A stretch of 64,000 nt of DNA from Rhabdaerophilum sp. SD176 (GCF_030143245.1 NZ_JARJNS010000010.1:32594-96593); one strand, 5' to 3'. Positions 45,141-54,074 are shown, counted from the stretch's first letter. The notes: generated by a model not told the origin, from the letters alone. Made by a program: numbers and translations.

Positions 45141-46256
45141 TCAGTCTCCTTCGGGCAAGGGAATGCCCGCCTTTCTGAAAGCCTTCCGCAAGATCACCAG
45201 CGATTGTTCGAGGCTCCGTTCCTCCAGAACGAAACGTCGGGCGCTTCGACCCTGCTCAGGCAAGCGCTCCCGTGCGGCGATCAGGCGGGCCAGGGCTTCT
45301 GCAAAGCGTTCCGCGGTACAATCCGGTACGATGTTACCCGCATCCCCCGGCGCGATAGCGTCTTCGACGCCGCCAAACAACCCGGCCAGGCATGGCAACC
45401 CGTGGAGTTGTGCCTCGAGAAACACCATTCCATAGGGTTCACGCACCGCGGGCCAGACAAACAGTTCAGCCGAGCTGTAGGCTTGGCCAAGTGTGGCGGT
45501 ATCTTGAACTCCGTGAAACCGGACCTTCGATCCGAGGGGGTGAAAGGCCGCTTCAACCTCGGATCGTTTCGGGCCGTCGCCAAAAATGTCCATTCGCCAA
45601 TCGTCGCGGCCCAATTTCGCGAGGGCCGCGGCCAGCATCCGGTAGGATTCGGTCTTGTTGCCTTCGCGCATCATGGCAACCGTTATCAGGCGAATGGCAC
45701 CTGTTCTCTCGCGCCTTTCAACCATGGCTTCCGGCCAGTCTTCCGGCGCGATGAAGGCCGGCAGATCGATCAACGTCTGACCTTGTTTCAATGCCGCCTC
45801 AAGCGCAGGGCGATCCCGGCGGCTGGCACAGATCAGGAGGCGAGCTTCCGACAGCCCGATATCCGCGCGGCGTTCGCCCTCTGCCTGGGGCCCGCAAAGT
45901 CGTTTCGGGGCCCGGGAACCCTCGGCAACAATGTATGGCACGCCCAATGCCCGTGCGAGGCCGGGTCCGATCAGGTCTGGAGCCTTGAAGTAATTATGGT
46001 AGCAGAAAACCAGGTTTGGCGGGCGATCAAGGGCCGTGTCGCGGAGAATTCGCCGGGCCTCCTCGACCGCCTGATGTTCCAGGTCCGGGAACGTGGCCAG
46101 CGTCGCCATCGTGTGGTAGGTGCGCAGCCGGGATGCGAGCTCGACCGTGTAGCCAAGTCTCGCAAGCGCTCTCATCCAAAGCCGTGCGATCACCCTGTCG
46201 CCGGATGCTACCGGATGATCCGGTGATTTCAGCGGCGCCAGAAAGAGGCATTTCAT
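45141..46256 (-). CDS. GT4 glycosyltransferase
   Basis: A 371-aa GT-B enzyme. It has an N-terminal acceptor domain (MKCLFLAPLKSPDHPVASGDR), the donor domain with VAMMREGNKTESYRMLAAAL, FGDGPKRSEVE, and the GT4 E-x7-E motif within EPYGMVFLEAQLHGLPCLA. Sugar and acceptor are unknown. The gene overlaps its upstream neighbour by 4 bp and abuts the next gene, so it is part of the glycan operon. Confidence 0.9.
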   Translation of the reverse strand: MKCLFLAPLKSPDHPVASGDRVIARLWMRALARLGYTVELASRLRTYHTMATLATFPDLEHQAVEEARRILRDTALDRPPNLVFCYHNYFKAPDLIGPGLARALGVPYIVAEGSRAPKRLCGPQAEGERRADIGLSEARLLICASRRDRPALEAALKQGQTLIDLPAFIAPEDWPEAMVERRERTGAIRLITVAMMREGNKTESYRMLAAALAKLGRDDWRMDIFGDGPKRSEVEAAFHPLGSKVRFHGVQDTATLGQAYSSAELFVWPAVREPYGMVFLEAQLHGLPCLAGLFGGVEDAIAPGDAGNIVPDCTAERFAEALARLIAARERLPEQGRSARRFVLEERSLEQSLVILRKAFRKAGIPLPEGD

Positions 46257-47536
46257 TGTTTCGAGCGGCTTTGAGCGAGGGCTTGCTCAAGCAAGGCGTC
46301 GATCCGGGCGATGCCGGATTCAAACGAGAATGCGCTGACCACACGCTCGCGCGCGGACTGTCCGAGGGCATGGCGCAGTGACGGCTCGGTGATCAGGCTT
46401 GAAAGCGCTTTTGCCAGACCTTGCGGGTCACCCGGCGCAACAAGCAGGCCCTCGACCTGATCCCGGATGAATTCGGGTACCGCCGCAAAGCGTGTCGAAA
46501 CGAGCGGCAGCGCCTGCGTGGCCGCCTCCATCAGGACATTCGGAAGACCGTCGCGATCGCCATCTGTGCCCAGTTTGCTTGGCAATACGAAGACATCCGC
46601 CTCGCGAAGGGCTTCGATGACCCGATCCTGCGGCAGGGATCCAAGCCAGCGCATTCGGTCAGAAAGCTGCATGTCATCCGCCCGCTGCTTGAGCTTGTCG
46701 AGAAGCGGTCCCGAGCCAATATGCGTCAGCTTCCAGTGCAAGTCCTTTGGCAGCAGGGCCAAGGCGTCAAGCAGGACATCGAACCCCTTTTTCTCGACGG
46801 CCCGGCCCACCGTGACAAGGTGCAAGGGCTGGTTGTGATGGCGTCCGTCGGCAACACTCCTCGACGGCGGGGGTGCCGGGAAACGACCGATATCCAGACC
46901 ATGGTAGACGAGTTGAACCCGATGGCCCGCGGAGGAACCGGCAGCACGCTGCAATTCGGCGAGCCCGTCTTTCGTGCAGGTTACACCCCAGAGGCTGTCC
47001 TCGATCTTCTCGCGCTTCTCCCAATCCGGGATCGTCCAGATGTCCTTGGCATGTGCGGAAAACGAATAGCTCCGCCGGGTCAATGCGCACATGTACCGAA
47101 CCACGCTTCCCGGCGTATGCAGGAAATGCACATGGACATGCCGGATATCCGCATCCATCTCGTCGGCGAGCACGCAGGCCTGACCGAAGCGACGCAGCCG
47201 GTTCACCGTTCTGTCGCGCTTCAGATCTCGCCAGAAGATCCGGGCCATATCCATGAATTCCGGCTTCCGCAGGGCTCGGAGAAACGCCTTGAAAACGCGC
47301 AGCGGAGCGTCATGCAGATATTCGGGCAGATACAGAAGCCTTGCCTGAATTTTCTTGTGCATCGGATGGAGATATTTATCCGTCGGCTGCCGAAGCGACC
47401 AGATGTCAATCTCGAAACCGCGTTGCTCAAGCGCCAGGATTTCCTGGGCGATAAACGTTTCGGAAAGGCGAGGATAGCCCTTCAGGACGATCGCAATTCT
47501 TCTGGAGGCGGACGTGGACGGCGAGGCTTCAGGCAT
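46253..47536 (-). CDS. GT4 glycosyltransferase, WcaL/colanic-acid type
   Basis: A 427-aa enzyme that resembles WcaL-like transferases of exopolysaccharide synthesis: VLKGYPRLSETFIAQEILALE at the start, HVHFLHTPGSVVRY, VYHGLDIGRFP, TVGRAVEKKGFDVLLDAL and the donor motif DGLPNVLMEAATQALPLVST (E-x7-E form). The spacing to neighbours is -4 and -8 bp. It probably adds one sugar to a lipid-linked or nascent glycan on the cytoplasmic side. Confidence 0.91.
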   Translation of the reverse strand: MPEASPSTSASRRIAIVLKGYPRLSETFIAQEILALEQRGFEIDIWSLRQPTDKYLHPMHKKIQARLLYLPEYLHDAPLRVFKAFLRALRKPEFMDMARIFWRDLKRDRTVNRLRRFGQACVLADEMDADIRHVHVHFLHTPGSVVRYMCALTRRSYSFSAHAKDIWTIPDWEKREKIEDSLWGVTCTKDGLAELQRAAGSSAGHRVQLVYHGLDIGRFPAPPPSRSVADGRHHNQPLHLVTVGRAVEKKGFDVLLDALALLPKDLHWKLTHIGSGPLLDKLKQRADDMQLSDRMRWLGSLPQDRVIEALREADVFVLPSKLGTDGDRDGLPNVLMEAATQALPLVSTRFAAVPEFIRDQVEGLLVAPGDPQGLAKALSSLITEPSLRHALGQSARERVVSAFSFESGIARIDALLEQALAQSRSKQ

Positions 47537-48794
47537 TCCGGATGCCGCTCGCTCCCATTGTTGCGCTCCGGGGCTGCACCAAAGTCGGGAGGAGCTCCGC
47601 CGTCACGCGAGGGAGCCCTTCCAGCAGGTTTTCGAGCTTGACCGAGGATGGCCGCGGCCGTTCGGCCAGGGCCTGCAATTCAACCCGCATCTGCTCCAGA
47701 TCCAGGTCAGGATTACCGGTCTCACAGATCTGCCGGACCAAGCCCAGTTCGGAAGCGCGTTGCGCCCGGATGGACTGCTCCTTCCGCGGGTACGAGCGCG
47801 GGACGATCAGGGCCGGCTTGTCGAAGGAGAGGATCTCGCAGAAGGTATTGTAGCCGCCCATCGCTACGATTGCGGAAGCACGGCTCATCAGGCGTTCGAT
47901 CATAGGATCGAATGCGATCATATCGACATTGCGCAGTCGATCCACACGTGCCGCGAATTCCTGACTTTGACTGCGGGACAGATAGGGGCCGCAGACGATC
48001 ACGGCGGGAAGTGGCATCGTCTTTTCCGCTTCATAGGCGGCGAGGACAAGATCGATCAACCCGGCACCATCACCGCCACCGCCCGTCGTGACGAGAATAA
48101 AGGGGCCCTTGGTGAGTTTGGGGTAACGTATCACCGCCGGCCCGGACGGCACCGACCGGCGGAGGTAGCCGGTATAGGTGATCCTTGACTGAACATCTGC
48201 GGGGAGCAGGACACCATCCAGCGGCCGGTAGAATTTCTCAAGCCCATAGACGAAGATGTCGTCGTAATAGTCACAGACTGCCCGAATGGCACCCCTCGAT
48301 TGCCACTCGCTCCGGACTGTCTCGGGATCGTCCAGGACATCGCGAATGCCGACGACCATGCGGGTCCCAAACGTCTTCAGCAAATCAAGTGTCGGCAGAA
48401 GCTCGCTATGGAAGCCCGTTGGCTCCTTGTCGGCGATAAAGACATCCGGTTTGAAGATACGGGCCGCTTCCAGGATGATTGTCTGGCGCAGCGCAACGAT
48501 TTCCCGGATGTCCATATGCAGGCTTGCACTGCCATACCCGCCGGATTTTGATTTTAGAACGCTCGGGATATGGACGAAATCCACCCCCTGCCCCAGATTA
48601 AAGCTGCCGGCATGCGGTGAGCCGGAGATAATCAGAACGGAGATATCGGAGCCGCTGCCGACGATTGAATTGGCGATGGAACGCGTCCGGCGAATATGGC
48701 CCAGTCCGAATGTATCGTGACTGTAGAGCATGACCCGAGGCCCGGAGACAGCTGAACTGTGGCCTGAGCGCGCCTGCATATTCTCGTGGCCCAT
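47529..48794 (-). CDS. GT28/MurG-like glycosyltransferase
   Basis: A 421-aa GT-B protein. It starts VMLYSHDTFGLGHIRRTRSIA, which resembles the first gene product in similar glycan clusters, and has LVTTGGGGDGAGLIDL in the linker, then FDPMIERLMSRASAIVAMGGYNTFCEILSFDKPALIVPR, the donor-site region of MurG/GT28 enzymes. It is the first gene of the four-gene minus-strand operon. No obvious promoter was recognised in the 550 bp upstream, which hold insertion-element debris. Confidence 0.87.
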   Translation of the reverse strand: MGHENMQARSGHSSAVSGPRVMLYSHDTFGLGHIRRTRSIANSIVGSGSDISVLIISGSPHAGSFNLGQGVDFVHIPSVLKSKSGGYGSASLHMDIREIVALRQTIILEAARIFKPDVFIADKEPTGFHSELLPTLDLLKTFGTRMVVGIRDVLDDPETVRSEWQSRGAIRAVCDYYDDIFVYGLEKFYRPLDGVLLPADVQSRITYTGYLRRSVPSGPAVIRYPKLTKGPFILVTTGGGGDGAGLIDLVLAAYEAEKTMPLPAVIVCGPYLSRSQSQEFAARVDRLRNVDMIAFDPMIERLMSRASAIVAMGGYNTFCEILSFDKPALIVPRSYPRKEQSIRAQRASELGLVRQICETGNPDLDLEQMRVELQALAERPRPSSVKLENLLEGLPRVTAELLPTLVQPRSATMGASGIRNA

Positions 48795-49118
48795 CGCCCT
48801 TCTCCGACTCGGTTCGTAATGGTTGCGGCCTTACGGTCAACCGCACCCGGATCGATGCAGGTTCAACGTATGATGGAATGGACTGCCTTTTGTCTGCCTC
48901 ATTTTGAATTCAGCGGCAACGCTCGCAAAGACACAAAGACCAATCGAAATTCACGATTCTGTTGTTTTGCCGTGACACTGTCTCAGGAACTCAACATCTG
49001 TGGCCTTATTCCTACAGGATTGGTTCGGCCTTCATGCCCCGGGGAAACCAGGGATCGGGACCGCTGACGGTGAAGTGCTCCCCGATTTTGGACCACCCGG
49101 AACTGGAATGTCCCGGGG

Positions 49119-49271
49119 TTAAGGCTCGGGGCGACGGGTGACATCCTGGAGCATCGCCTTCTCGAAGGAGAGATCCGCCACAGGCACAACGCCGGCCCCT
49201 TGCCTGAGAATGAACGCCTTCCGTGCGTCCGAACCGAAGGTTCGCTCAAACGAGAACTTGCTTGCCTTCAT
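49119..49271 (-). pseudogene. Remnant of an IS3-family transposase orfA
   Basis: The frame starting at 49271 opens MKASKFS and continues DARKAFILRQGAGVVPVADL, matching the N-terminal HTH region of IS3-type orfA (normally MKxSKFS-x-AQKAFILKQ). A six-residue insertion and an early stop show decay; no orfB follows. The surrounding 48.8-49.35 kb otherwise holds no gene. A GTGCTCCCCGATTTTGGACC stretch at 49073-49092 may be an element end. Confidence 0.6.
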
Positions 49272-49352
49272 GGTCTTCCGCTCGTTCCAGCCAGGGAAAA
49301 ATGACACGGAAACCTCTATCCAGAAAACGGTCCGGTTTGGCGGAACAAATCA

Positions 49353-49886
49353 GGCCAGCGGCAGAGCAACATCCTGAAAATGGCGTGGCGGGCCTATGAG
49401 AGGCGGTCGTTGGTCGTCCGCCAGAGCAAGACTAGTGCAGCGGTCAGCTTCCCGGCGGCAGCACCTCTGAAGACAGCACGCGATGTCGAAAAGCGCCGGG
49501 GCGCATTCTTCGTCTGCACGGCTCGGGCCAGCAAAGGGTCGAGCGGACAGATGTTCGACACTCACTCCTCTGACGGGTTCCGGTCATCGTTCGCATCGGC
49601 CATGTCAGACGCGGGGATTGTCGGCCTGACCTTCCATGATCCGCAGGGAACCTTCGTTACAAGGGCCCGGCAAGGAGGTGCAACGCCGGTCGAGGTTTCA
49701 GCCGTCATCCGGCATGGACAAAGCGACTCCGTCCTAGCCGCTTGGTACACGAACTCCGCCGATCTCATGGCTGAGGCGTGCGTCCGAAAGCTGGAACAAT
49801 GGCACGAAGTCCCAACAGATCGTCGAACTGCTCGTCAAACCGGCAGCGATCAGCGCGACCATAGCAGCTGTCAGTCATGGGAATGA
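49353..49886 (+). pseudogene. Decayed tyrosine-recombinase integrase, C-terminal part
   Basis: The frame reads SGQRQSNILKMAWRAYERR then VVRQSKTSAAVSFPAAAPLK, TFHDPQGTFVTRA, IRHGQSDSV and EACVRKLEQW. This follows the catalytic domain of phage-type integrases (TGQRQGDLL..., RQSKTGA..., HDLRGT, TGH). The start and the whole N-terminal half are missing. Catalytic residues are damaged: HDLRG is HDPQG (Arg lost), TGH is RHG. It ends 1 bp before the CCA end of tRNA-Lys, the usual place for an integrase of a tRNA-targeted element. Confidence 0.75.
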
Positions 49887-49887
49887 T

Positions 49888-49963
<76 letters not shown>

Positions 49964-49983
49964 ACGCCTTCCGAAAAAGGCAA

Positions 49984-50002
49984 CGCGCGGGAACCCCGCG
50001 CG
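49984..50002 (-). terminator. Hairpin with T-run after the ROK gene
   Basis: CGCGCGGG / CCCGCGCG (8-bp stem, AAC loop) followed on the minus strand by TTGCC and five T. It lies between the ROK gene stop and tRNA-Lys and probably ends the leuA-ROK transcript; it could also be in the tRNA leader. Confidence 0.5.
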
Positions 50003-50082
50003 CGAGAAAGGTCCAATATTCTATCACCGCCGTCTTGTCTAGCCCAAAAAGCCGGGCTCCCGACGCGGGCAGCTCTCCGACG

Positions 50083-51000
50083 TCAGCCGGGCGGCCACAG
50101 CCACGCCGCACCGCGCACGCCCGACGAATCGCCATGCCGGGCAGGCCGGATCGGGGTGACGAAATGCTCGGCAAAGAGATGGGGCATGATCGCCGCCGGC
50201 AGGCGCGGATAGAGTTCGGGCACATTGCTCATGCCGCCCCCGAGCACGATCACGTCCGGATCGAGCAGGTTACAGACATGGGCAAGCGCCCGTCCGAGCC
50301 GGTCGAGATAGCGCTCGAATGCTGCGACAGCCGCCGGCTCGTCAGCCCGCATCGCGGCGACGATCGCATCCCCCCGCCGCTTCTCCCCTGTGGCGCGGGC
50401 ATAATCGTTCTGGAGCCCGGTGCCGGAAATCCACGTCTCGAGGCAGCCATGCCTGCCGCAATAACAAGGCGGCGCGCCGGTCACTTCCTCGACGCTCGGC
50501 CATGGCAAGGGGTTATGCCCGAATTCCCCGGCAATGCGGTGGGGCCCATCCCAGGCACGGCCATCCAGCGCGATTCCGGCGCCGCAGCCCGTGCCAAGAA
50601 TGGCTGCGAAGACCACGCGGGCGCCGGCACCAGCGCCATCCACTGCCTCGGAGACGGCGAGGCAATTGGCGTCGTTGGAGAACCGGATGTCGCGGCCAAG
50701 CGCGGCCTGCAGATCCAGATGGAACGGCCGGCCATTGAGTTCGGTCGAGTTGGAATTCACGCAGGCGCCGGTAAAGGGCGAGATCGAGCCGGGCATGCCG
50801 ATGCCGAGGCTGTGCGGCCCGGCATGCCCCACCGCCACAAGCTCGGTCTCGACCTGCCGGACCAGCGCGGCAATCGCCTCGACAAATCCCTCATAGCGCC
50901 CGCGCGGCGTGGCAATCCGGCGGCGAAGCAGTTCGCCGCCGGTCCCGTCGATCGCGATGATCTCGATCTTGGTTCCGCCGAGATCGACTCCGAGACGCAT
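50083..51000 (-). CDS. ROK-family sugar kinase (fructokinase/N-acetylhexosamine kinase type)
   Basis: A 305-aa cytoplasmic kinase. It has the ATP motif VDLGGTKIEIIAIDG, IGMPGSIS, FSNDANCLAVSEAV with the catalytic Asp, GTGCGAGIALDG, EFGHNPLPWP, and the zinc motif CYCGRHGCLETW. This is the ROK branch with Mak fructokinase and NagK. The gene begins 15 bp after leuA on the same strand, an unusual partner, so expression may follow leucine control. Confidence 0.92.
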   Translation of the reverse strand: MRLGVDLGGTKIEIIAIDGTGGELLRRRIATPRGRYEGFVEAIAALVRQVETELVAVGHAGPHSLGIGMPGSISPFTGACVNSNSTELNGRPFHLDLQAALGRDIRFSNDANCLAVSEAVDGAGAGARVVFAAILGTGCGAGIALDGRAWDGPHRIAGEFGHNPLPWPSVEEVTGAPPCYCGRHGCLETWISGTGLQNDYARATGEKRRGDAIVAAMRADEPAAVAAFERYLDRLGRALAHVCNLLDPDVIVLGGGMSNVPELYPRLPAAIMPHLFAEHFVTPIRPARHGDSSGVRGAAWLWPPG

Positions 51001-51015
51001 GGTGCGGCCGCGAGG

Positions 51016-52575
51016 TCAGGCGGCGCCATGCTGCGCATGCACGCGGGCATCACCGGCACGCTGCTTGGTCAGCTTGTTGAGCGCCGCGATATAGGCCTTG
51101 GCGGAAGCCACCAGCGTATCCGGATCGGCCGCGCGGCCATTGACCAGCCGGCCATCCTCGTCCGCGAGCCGGACCGACACCTCGGCCTGCGCATCCGTCC
51201 CCTCGGTCACCGCATGAACCTGATAGAGTTCCAGCTTCGCCTGATGCGGGATGATCTGGTGGATGGCGTTGAAGGTGGCATCGACCGGGCCATTGCCGGT
51301 CGATTGCCGCGTATGGTGTTGGCCGTCGATATCCAGCGTCAGCACGGCGGATTGCGGGCCATTGGTGCCCGCCACGACGAGCAGGTTCAGCACCTTCACG
51401 CGGTCCTGCGCGGTGGCAATGTTCTCGTCGACCAGCGCCTCGATATCCTCGTCATAAATGTGCTTCTTGCGGTCGGCCAGGGCCTTGAACCGCACGAAAG
51501 CATCCTCGAGCTGGTTGTCGGCCAGTTCGTAGCCCAGCTGCTTGAGCTTGTCGCGGAAGGCATTGCGGCCCGAATGCTTGCCCATGACGAGGCTGGTCTT
51601 CGACACGCCGACCGTTTCCGGCAGCATGATCTCGTAGGTCTGGTTGTTCTTCAGCATCCCATCCTGGTGGATGCCGCTTTCATGGGCGAAGGCGTTCCGG
51701 CCGACAATCGCCTTGTTGTACTGGACCGGGAACGAGGTCGCCGCCGAAACCAGCTTCGAGGCCCGGTTGAGCAGGGTCGTCTCGATTCCGGTATGGAACG
51801 GAAACACGTCATTGCGCGTCTTGATCGCCATGACAATTTCTTCCAGCGCCGCGTTGCCCGCGCGCTCGCCAATGCCGTTGACGGTGCATTCAACCTGCCG
51901 GGCGCCGCCCATCAGGCCGGCGACGGTGTTGGCAACGGCAAGGCCGAGATCATCATGGCAATGCACGGAGAAGATCGCCTTGTCGGCATTCGGCACGCGG
52001 TTGATCACCATCTCGAACATCGCGCGATACTCGTCTGGCGTAGCATAACCCACCGTATCCGGCAGGTTGATCGTCGTCGCGCCGGCCTTGATCGCGGCCT
52101 CGATGCAGCGGCAGAGGAAATCATGCTCGGTGCGGGTGGCATCCTCGGCCGACCATTCCACATCCTCGACATGGTTGCGGGCGCGGGTGCACTGGTCGAT
52201 CACCAGTTGCAGCACGGCATCCGGCTCCTTCTGGAGCTTGTACTTCATATGCACCGGCGAGGTGGAAATGAAGGTATGGATACGCGGCCGGCGGGCATGC
52301 TTCACGGCCTCGGCGGCCCGGTCGATATCCTTGAAGGCGGCGCGGCTGAGGCCAGCGACGACGGCATTCTTCACCCGCTTGGCAATGGCGGAAACGGCCT
52401 CGAAATCACCATCGGAAGCGATCGGGAACCCGGCTTCGATGATGTCGACGCCCATCTCGTCGAGGAAATCGGCAATGGCCAGCTTTTCCTCGAAGGTCAT
52501 GGTCGCGCCGGGGCATTGCTCGCCATCGCGCAGGGTGGTGTCGAAAATCAGGACACGGTTCTTGTCGGTGGACAT
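51016..52575 (-). CDS. leuA: 2-isopropylmalate synthase
   Basis: A 519-aa enzyme catalysing the first committed step of leucine synthesis, condensing acetyl-CoA with 2-oxoisovalerate. It shows the HMGL-like barrel start LIFDTTLRDGEQCPGATMT, HTFISTSPVHMKYKL, TINLPDTVGYATP, SVHCHDDLGLAVAN (metal His), ECTVNGIGERAGNA, and the C-terminal regulatory domain ending near AALNKLTKQ. AAAGGAAC 7-14 bp upstream fixes the ATG at 52575. Upstream lies a leucine-rich leader peptide and a long hairpin, so expression is probably controlled by translation-dependent attenuation. Confidence 0.97.
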   Translation of the reverse strand: MSTDKNRVLIFDTTLRDGEQCPGATMTFEEKLAIADFLDEMGVDIIEAGFPIASDGDFEAVSAIAKRVKNAVVAGLSRAAFKDIDRAAEAVKHARRPRIHTFISTSPVHMKYKLQKEPDAVLQLVIDQCTRARNHVEDVEWSAEDATRTEHDFLCRCIEAAIKAGATTINLPDTVGYATPDEYRAMFEMVINRVPNADKAIFSVHCHDDLGLAVANTVAGLMGGARQVECTVNGIGERAGNAALEEIVMAIKTRNDVFPFHTGIETTLLNRASKLVSAATSFPVQYNKAIVGRNAFAHESGIHQDGMLKNNQTYEIMLPETVGVSKTSLVMGKHSGRNAFRDKLKQLGYELADNQLEDAFVRFKALADRKKHIYDEDIEALVDENIATAQDRVKVLNLLVVAGTNGPQSAVLTLDIDGQHHTRQSTGNGPVDATFNAIHQIIPHQAKLELYQVHAVTEGTDAQAEVSVRLADEDGRLVNGRAADPDTLVASAKAYIAALNKLTKQRAGDARVHAQHGAA

Positions 52576-52655
52576 GGGATGTTCCTTTGTCGGCTCGGGC
52601 CTGCCGGCTCGTTCTGGCGGTTCAGGCACATATTCTGGAAGGGTGCGAACACGGT

Positions 52656-52695
52656 CCCCTGAGAGCCCAGGCCAAGCCCGGACGGCCCTCAGGGG
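52656..52695 (-). promoter_or_regulatory. leuA leader hairpin (attenuator candidate)
   Basis: CCCCTGAGGGCC pairs with GGCTCTCAGGGG over 12 bp (one G-U) around a 16-nt loop. The leader-peptide stop codon TGA lies in the 5' arm, so a ribosome finishing or stalling in the leader would change folding. CTTGGCCTG occurs both in the leader coding region (52707-52715) and in the loop (52668-52676). There is no T-run after the stem. Confidence 0.6.
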
Positions 52696-52799
52696 CTGAT
52701 AAGAAGCAGGCCAAGGGTGAGGGCGGCACGCAGCTGCACAGTCGCGGCGCCCGGGCGCAGCGCGATGTCAGGGCAGGTATGGGTGCGGCAATCGCTCAC
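52689..52799 (-). CDS. leuL: Leucine leader peptide (leuL)
   Basis: A 36-codon frame starting with GTG at 52799 and ending TGA at 52691-52689. Its last ten residues are LTLGLLLISP, five Leu plus Ile in the control segment directly before the stop, which lies inside the leader hairpin. AGGA six bases before the GTG is a fair ribosome binding site. Size, leucine cluster and position upstream of leuA match leucine attenuation leaders of alphaproteobacteria. Its role is to sense charged tRNA-Leu, not to act as a protein. Confidence 0.75.
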   Translation of the reverse strand: MSDCRTHTCPDIALRPGAATVQLRAALTLGLLLISP

Positions 52800-52830
52800 G
52801 GGGTATCCTGATCGGATCGAACTCCCCAAC

Positions 52831-52858
52831 GCATAACCAAGCCCTCGCTATTGTGCAA
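52831..52858 (-). promoter_or_regulatory. Putative leuA promoter
   Basis: On the minus strand TTGCAC (52858-52853), 16 bases, TTATGC (52836-52831). The position, about 30 bp upstream of the leader-peptide start, fits a housekeeping promoter for leuL-leuA. Confidence 0.45.
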
Positions 52859-53005
52859 GAGCCCGTCAGGCGGAATTCCGGACAGCACGGGGAGGCCCGA
52901 GCCGGCCCCTTCCGTCTCCGGCATTTGGCCTGCCCGCCCGCTCTTTGCCTTCCCGCCGGTTCGGGGTAGAGACAGGCAATGCCAACCGATTCACCGGGGT
53001 CATCC

Positions 53006-53350
53006 ATGCGCCGCCTTTGCCTGATCGCCGTTTCGCTGCTGGCCCTGGCTGCCTGCCAGTCCACATCCGAGGCGCCCGCGCCTGCCCCGCAGGCTGCCGC
53101 TCCGGCCCCGCGCGGCGTGACGATCACCCCGGCCGGCTTCCGCCTGCCCGAGGGCGGTGGCTGCCAAGGCGATATCGCCCGGTTCCGCGCCATCCAGGCG
53201 AATGATCTCGAAACCGGCCATGTGACCCGCTCGGTCTATGACCAGATCGAAGCGGAGATGAAGCGCGCTGATTCGATGTGCGCCGCCGGCCAGTCCGGCC
53301 CCGCCAGTGCGCATGTCCGCGCGACGAAGAGCCGGTTCGGCTATCCCTGA
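53006..53350 (+). CDS. Small lipoprotein, unknown function
   Basis: A 114-aa protein with a lipoprotein signal (MRRLCLIAVSLLALAAC, lipobox LAAC) followed by a Pro/Ala-rich linker. A conserved-looking C-terminal part holds two further Cys (GGGCQGDIARFRAIQANDLETG; ADSMCAAG) that could form a disulfide. Similar 100-120-aa lipoproteins are common in Hyphomicrobiales but have no assigned function. It converges on the NUDIX gene with a 4-bp gap. Confidence 0.8.
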   Translation: MRRLCLIAVSLLALAACQSTSEAPAPAPQAAAPAPRGVTITPAGFRLPEGGGCQGDIARFRAIQANDLETGHVTRSVYDQIEAEMKRADSMCAAGQSGPASAHVRATKSRFGYP

Positions 53351-53354
53351 GAAC

Positions 53355-54074
53355 TCACCCTCCCTGCCCGAAGGCATGGCGCAGGAAGGCCTGCTGGAAC
53401 GGGGGCATGGCCACCGCGTCGATATCGGCGACAGACCGGGCAATCACGATATCCGAGAGTTCCGGATGCGGCAGATGCGGCATCCGCGCCAGCATCAGCG
53501 CCCGGGCCTCATCCGCGTCGAGATCAATGCGGACCGGCCGCATGAAGGCCGCGCGCGCGCCATCGAGCACCGCTGTCCAGCCTTTCCCGACCTCGACCTC
53601 GCTGGCGAGGAGGCCGGTTTCCTCGGCCATTTCCCGCAGGACCGACCCGGCAAGGTCGATCCGGCCGTCCGGCAGCAGATCCTCGAGGTCCGGCGTCCCG
53701 GCGGCGAAATAGACGCGCCCGGGATTGGCCGTGCCCTCGCCCATCTTTCCGAGGAGAAATGCGCCATCGCGTGACCGGAGCGCCGCCATGGCAAAACCGT
53801 TGCGCATCGCCGGCCCGGGATGGCCGAAATCGCGCCAGGCAATGAAACTGGCATAATCGGTCTGGAGATAGCGGCCGCGATAGACACCCCCTTCCACAGC
53901 CCATGAATGCTGGAGAAAGACCTGCCCGTTGAAGCTGGCCGGCTTCTCTGCAACGAAACGCACCCAGTGACGGTCGATCTCCGCCCGGTTTTCGGTGGCG
54001 AAGGCCCAGTCCCGGGCATCGAGACGCATATCGAGGTCATCAAGCGCGAGAATTTGCGCGCCGCTCTCAGGCAT
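53355..54074 (-). CDS. NUDIX-fold hydrolase with degenerate box
   Basis: A 239-aa protein. The last two thirds form a NUDIX fold; the box keeps LREMAEETGLL but the leading G-x5-E half is not intact (an Ile stands where the first Glu is expected). The start at 54074 overlaps the PhzF stop by 8 bp; a start at 54131 is less likely. Substrate and activity are uncertain; a full set of metal ligands is not visible. Confidence 0.78.
   Translation of the reverse strand: MPESGAQILALDDLDMRLDARDWAFATENRAEIDRHWVRFVAEKPASFNGQVFLQHSWAVEGGVYRGRYLQTDYASFIAWRDFGHPGPAMRNGFAMAALRSRDGAFLLGKMGEGTANPGRVYFAAGTPDLEDLLPDGRIDLAGSVLREMAEETGLLASEVEVGKGWTAVLDGARAAFMRPVRIDLDADEARALMLARMPHLPHPELSDIVIARSVADIDAVAMPPFQQAFLRHAFGQGG

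Noticed and set aside
50035..52662. 875-codon plus-strand frame opposite the ROK kinase and leuA
   Set aside because: Spans two well-identified minus-strand genes and has no family features.
52656..52695. leuA leader hairpin as an ordinary intrinsic terminator
   Set aside because: The stem is strong but no T-run follows on the minus strand; it is reported only as a leader structure.
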